Source: Pseudoalteromonas sp. T1lg75
GTDB taxonomy: Bacteria > Pseudomonadota > Gammaproteobacteria > Enterobacterales > Alteromonadaceae
Direction of reading: 5' to 3'
Length of the DNA: 64,000 nt
Assembly: GCF_002964705.1 (NCBI RefSeq)
Contig: NZ_PQCD01000053.1
Span: forward strand, 191-64,190
Shown: piece by piece, positions 60,693 to 64,000 of the stretch
Position numbering within the stretch: position 1 is the first letter of the stretch
Layout of the letters: every line of letters begins with the position of its first letter
Program-made: the position numbers and the translations under genes
Notes under the pieces: model-generated
The model's database searches: none
Told to the model about the DNA's origin: nothing
Seen by the model: the letters and a program-made list of their open reading frames with translations, nothing else

Positions 60693-62765
60693 TTACTTTT
60701 TATAGCGGGCAAACCAGGCCAGGGTGTGCTCGATTTTCGAGATCATTCTTGATGGCCGCGCGGCGATGCCGTGTGGGGCGCCGGGTACACGGATCAACAC
60801 GCTGTCTACCCGTTGCAGTTGCAGGGCCTGATAGAATTGCTCCGACTCAGAAATAGGCGTGCGGCGGTCTTGCTCACCGGTCATGATCATGGCCGGGGTG
60901 GTGACATTGCCTACCAAGGACAGCGGCGAGCGCTGCCAGTAGTGCTCCAGGTTATCCCAAGGGAGGCCCGGGAACTGGTTGCGGATCTGCCCAAGATAAC
61001 TGTCGGCGGTTAATACCTTACTCACCCAGTTGATCACCGGCTTGGTGATGGCCGCGGCATTAAAACGATCGGTGAGGCCAATGGCGTAGGCGGTGGCTAT
61101 GCCGCCCGCGGAGCCGCCGGCAATATAGAGGTTGTTGCTGTCGATAAAGCCTTTTGCTATCAGCGCATCCACCGCCGAGTTATGGTCCGCAAAGTCTTCC
61201 TTAGAGGAGTATTTACCATCGAGCAGCAGCGCAAAGTCTTTGCCATAGCTGGTGGAGCCACGGTAGTTCACATACACCACCACATAGCCCTCGCTGGCGT
61301 AGCGTTGTAACTCGGCACTAAAGTGTGGGCCATAGGCCAGGTGCGGACCGCCGTGAATTTCCACCAACAGCGGGTACTTTTTGTTGGCATCAAAGTTTGG
61401 CGGGGTGATATACCAGCCCTGAATGTTTTCGCCATCGAACTGTGAAGCGACATTCAACTCATGCACCTGGCCCAGGGTTTTATGTCCAAGCAGATCTTCG
61501 TTGAGGTTAGTGAGGGTGCGCGATTTGCCTTTACGGCTGTAGCCGAGATCGGCGGGGCGTTGGCTACTGCCCGAGGTATAGGCCAGGGTGCCATTATTGG
61601 CCATGGAGAACTCGCCGCTGACATAGGGGCGACCCAGCGAGGTGCCGGAGACATTATCGACCAGCTCGTTTACCTTACCCTTGGTGTTCATGGAGGCCAG
61701 TTTGCGCTTACCAAAGTCGTCATATTGCACCACAAAGTCTCCCTTACCTGACCAACGGTAGTCGGCAATGGAGCGGTCCAAATCGGCGCTCAGGGTGGTG
61801 ATTTTGCCACTGTCTACGTCCAGCATGGCCAGGTTGGTGTTGACGTAGGGTACCGGCTCATTGTCGCGGGTAAGAAAGGCAAGTGTATCGCCCCTGGCCG
61901 AAAAGGTAGCCTGGCTTTCACGTCCCGGTAGGTCGGTTAGCTGCGTGAGCTTGCCCGATGTCAGGTTAACGGCATAGAGGTCCGACTCTGTGGTGCGGTA
62001 TTCCCACTGTGGGTGCTGATCGCTGGAGAATATTACCGCGCTGTTGTCTGGTTGCCAGGTAATGGGGCCATAATGCTGGAAATCGCCTTGGGTAAGCTGG
62101 CGCGGCGTACCGCCTTCGACGGGGAGCACGAAAACGTGGCGATAACTGGGTTCTAAAAAGCCGCTGCCATCGGCCTGATAACGGGCTTTTTCAATTACCG
62201 TGACCGGCTCGGACCACTTGGCACCCTCGGGTTTCGTCGGTAGCTTGACCGACTTTACATAGTCGGTTTTTCCCTCTTTTACATTCATGGTAAAGGCCAG
62301 CTTGGTGCCATCGGGAGACCAGCTAAGATCGCCTGCGGATTTAGGCAGCTGGGTCAGCAGTGCCTCTTTGTCCTCGGCCAAATAATACATATGCAGTTGG
62401 TTTGAGCCGCTGCGATTGCTGCTAAAAACAAGGCGCTTGCCATCCGGTGACCAACGCGGCTGACTGTAATTGTATTGATCGGCGAACAGGGGAACATGGG
62501 TGTCGTCTTTAAGACGATAGAGCCACAATGATTTGGTGGCGCTGTCGGTCATAATATCGTAGCCGTTGCGCACATAGACAATATGGCTGCCATCGGGACT
62601 GATTTGCGGGTCGCTCACATATTCAAGGGCAAAAATATCTTCGGAGGTAAAACCTTGGTGAGTATCGGCGTAAGCTGAACTGGCGACGAGTAGGGCTGTA
62701 CCAAGGGCTGTGCCAAAGGCGCTGCCAAGCACTTTGCTAAATAGGGGAAAACCGAATTTTTTCAT
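60693..62765 (-). CDS. Secreted S9 prolyl-oligopeptidase/DPP-type serine peptidase
   Basis: 690 aa. N-terminal signal sequence (about 1-33, ending AYA). A beta-propeller of WD40-like PD40 blades follows (about 60-400: SPDGKRLVFSSNRSGSNQL, SPDGTKLAF), then the alpha/beta-hydrolase domain (about 430-690) with S552 (GGSAGG), D633 (GEQDRRTP) and H665 (PHGI). This is the S9C-like acylaminoacyl/dipeptidyl peptidase layout. Likely periplasmic, trimming peptides released by the secreted proteases elsewhere in the window. Divergent from the YjbR gene with 208 bp between. Confidence 0.92.
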   Translation of the reverse strand: MKKFGFPLFSKVLGSAFGTALGTALLVASSAYADTHQGFTSEDIFALEYVSDPQISPDGSHIVYVRNGYDIMTDSATKSLWLYRLKDDTHVPLFADQYNYSQPRWSPDGKRLVFSSNRSGSNQLHMYYLAEDKEALLTQLPKSAGDLSWSPDGTKLAFTMNVKEGKTDYVKSVKLPTKPEGAKWSEPVTVIEKARYQADGSGFLEPSYRHVFVLPVEGGTPRQLTQGDFQHYGPITWQPDNSAVIFSSDQHPQWEYRTTESDLYAVNLTSGKLTQLTDLPGRESQATFSARGDTLAFLTRDNEPVPYVNTNLAMLDVDSGKITTLSADLDRSIADYRWSGKGDFVVQYDDFGKRKLASMNTKGKVNELVDNVSGTSLGRPYVSGEFSMANNGTLAYTSGSSQRPADLGYSRKGKSRTLTNLNEDLLGHKTLGQVHELNVASQFDGENIQGWYITPPNFDANKKYPLLVEIHGGPHLAYGPHFSAELQRYASEGYVVVYVNYRGSTSYGKDFALLLDGKYSSKEDFADHNSAVDALIAKGFIDSNNLYIAGGSAGGIATAYAIGLTDRFNAAAITKPVINWVSKVLTADSYLGQIRNQFPGLPWDNLEHYWQRSPLSLVGNVTTPAMIMTGEQDRRTPISESEQFYQALQLQRVDSVLIRVPGAPHGIAARPSRMISKIEHTLAWFARYKK

Positions 62766-62973
62766 TACAGATGCTTTATTTAGGATAAAAAATTATCCTA
62801 GGTGCGCAACTAGAGGCTTTCAAGCCGGACGCGACAAAGTGCAAAATTTGTTCGATTAAGTTCAGGTTTCAGTGACCCCCACTCGCTAAAATGGGCCCCG
62901 CGGATAAGAAATTAGTAAAAGCGCCCAAGTTTGCCTAAGATAGCGCTCAATACTCCAACGATAAGGTGGCGCC

Positions 62974-63351
62974 ATGGACCACAGTCAGGCCCATAATTAT
63001 TTGCTCAAAAAGCCACACGCCAAGGTAGAGCAGCCCTTTGGCCCGGGAGTGGATGTCTATAAGGTGGCGGGTAAGATGTTTGCCACCTTAACACTGCGTG
63101 GTATTAACGATGGCGCACCGCAATGGCAAATGAATCTCAAGTGCGACCCGGATGAGGCGCAGGCGCTGCGCGATATTTTTAGCGCTGTGCTGCCGGGATA
63201 TCATATGGATAAGCGTCTTTGGAATACGGTGATTTTAGACGGCAGCATTCCAATGGGGGAAGTTGAGCGCATGATGGATAATTCTTACCTGTTAGTAGTG
63301 GCGAAGTTGCCAAAAGCCACCCAACAAGAGCTCTTGGCGCGGTTAGGGTAA
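62974..63351 (+). CDS. YjbR/MmcQ-family protein
   Basis: 125 aa. Motifs of the family: KVEQPFGPGVDVYKVAGKMFA near the N-terminus, LKCDPDEAQALRDIF, LPGYHMDKRLWNTVIL and a final helical LVVAKLPKATQQELLARLG. These are CyaY-like-fold proteins sometimes listed as DNA-binding, with no firm function. AAGGTGG upstream of the ATG. The stop overlaps the next start by one base. Confidence 0.9.
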   Translation: MDHSQAHNYLLKKPHAKVEQPFGPGVDVYKVAGKMFATLTLRGINDGAPQWQMNLKCDPDEAQALRDIFSAVLPGYHMDKRLWNTVILDGSIPMGEVERMMDNSYLLVVAKLPKATQQELLARLG

Positions 63352-63965
63352 TGACTGAGGGTCTGTCCATGCAGCGTATTATCGTCAGCGATATCTTCGG
63401 GCGGACCAGGGCGCTGGAGCGTCTGGCTGCTGAGCTAGGTAATAAGGTGCGTATTGTCGATCCGTATGGCGGTGAGCCAATGGATTTTACCAGTGAAGAG
63501 CAAGCGTACGACCATTTTATGGCCCATGTGGGGTTGGCGTCTTATCGTCAGCTTTTAAGCGCTCACTTGGGTGGCTTAGCAATGCCAACAAGCCTTATCG
63601 GCTTTAGTGTGGGTGCCGCTGCTCTATGGCAACTTGCAGCGCACAAGGGCTTAGACAATATCACAGGTATGTTGTTGTTTTATGGTGGGCAAATTCGTCA
63701 TCACCTGGAGTTAACACCGACAATTCCGGTCACCCTGGTATTGCCAAAAAGTGAGCCTCATTTCGATATCAACGACCTGGCTCAGGCCTTGTCTGCCAAG
63801 GAAAATGTTGAAATCATTTCCACCGAGTTTAATCATGGCTTTATGAACGCCTGTTCGCGGCATTACGCGAAAGAGGCATACCAGAGTTATGTACAAGCCT
63901 TGGGTGACATGGGCGCGCAGTACTGCTGGTCACAATTGCACTTGGGCAGCAGGAACAGCGGATAA
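63351..63965 (+). CDS. Alpha/beta-hydrolase (dienelactone-hydrolase-like)
   Basis: 204 aa from ATG 63351, which overlaps the YjbR stop; an in-frame ATG at 63369 with GAGGG 7 bases upstream is an equally good start (198 aa). Nucleophile elbow GFSVGA (S86 by the first numbering), a likely acid in PHFDINDL and the catalytic His in FNHGFMN are in the order of dienelactone-hydrolase-type enzymes. No lid or extra domain. Substrate unknown; linked to the YjbR gene by overlap. The window ends 35 bp later with nothing further. Confidence 0.75.
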   Translation: MTEGLSMQRIIVSDIFGRTRALERLAAELGNKVRIVDPYGGEPMDFTSEEQAYDHFMAHVGLASYRQLLSAHLGGLAMPTSLIGFSVGAAALWQLAAHKGLDNITGMLLFYGGQIRHHLELTPTIPVTLVLPKSEPHFDINDLAQALSAKENVEIISTEFNHGFMNACSRHYAKEAYQSYVQALGDMGAQYCWSQLHLGSRNSG

Positions 63966-64000
63966 AATACCCAGGTTTAAGCGGTTATTTATATTGAATT

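Noticed and set aside
1-64000. tRNA, rRNA, CRISPR array, insertion sequence or prophage
   Set aside because: No cloverleaf, rRNA segment, regular spacer array, transposase or phage structural gene was found on either strand.

Overview
The window looks like chromosome of a free-living, probably marine gammaproteobacterium of the Alteromonadales type. Pointers are the large secreted multidomain peptidases, TonB receptor, DbpA helicase, DUF3297 protein, HutC-type GntR regulator, a GEMM-I riboswitch and a MASE-like/GGDEF/EAL protein. I cannot name a genus. Base composition is moderate and even. No rRNA, tRNA, insertion sequence, phage gene or CRISPR array is visible.

Layout. 0-5.5 kb: SigZ-type sigma factor, TetR regulator plus membrane hydrolase, Na/phosphate symporter, double-cupin protein. 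5.7-7.5 kb: copC-copD-NTF2-like. 7.6-11.8 kb: a pyroglutamyl-peptidase-like protein lacking its usual catalytic Cys, a DUF3297 protein, a NERD/membrane-protein pair and a small apparently frameshifted gene. 11.9-21.7 kb: a copper/silver efflux operon (His/Met-rich peptide, DUF411 protein, CusC, CusB, CusA, NADH-flavin reductase). 22-29.6 kb: GntR regulator, TonB receptor and a 1273-aa M19-like secreted protein. 30.2-32.8 kb: CopA ATPase with a CueR-type promoter, then a frameshifted cupredoxin gene. 32.8-42 kb: secreted or surface proteins (lipoproteins, metzincin protease under a c-di-GMP riboswitch, subtilase, alkaline phosphatase) with a LuxR response regulator and a pirin. 42-52.6 kb: DbpA, a BlaI/M56 pair, Crp-like regulator, nitroreductase-DMT-GNAT operon, large subtilase, small unknown genes, VOC protein. 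52.8-64 kb: EAL phosphodiesterase, PrpE, AdhP, DUF4124/HExxH protein, S9 peptidase, YjbR protein, alpha/beta hydrolase.

The main item is the copper operon. Its CusA pump carries about 250 extra C-terminal residues forming a two-helix PepSY module. The next gene, overlapping by one base, encodes a homologous PepSY module fused to a 2Fe-2S ferredoxin and an NqrF-like FAD/NADH reductase. The two modules share an HKW motif at the first helix and an H-x-MDY motif before the second. I infer a redox-assisted efflux system: NADH electrons cross the membrane through the paired PepSY helices, perhaps via heme, and reduce periplasmic Cu(II) to the Cu(I) that Cus pumps export. CusB also carries two fused CusF-like domains, the second with its copper ligands mostly lost. 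With copCD, copA and the cupredoxin remnant, about a quarter of the window concerns copper.

A second theme is c-di-GMP and secretion: a GEMM-I riboswitch with a predicted RBS-masking hairpin precedes a secreted metalloprotease, and a degenerate-GGDEF/EAL enzyme lies in the same window.
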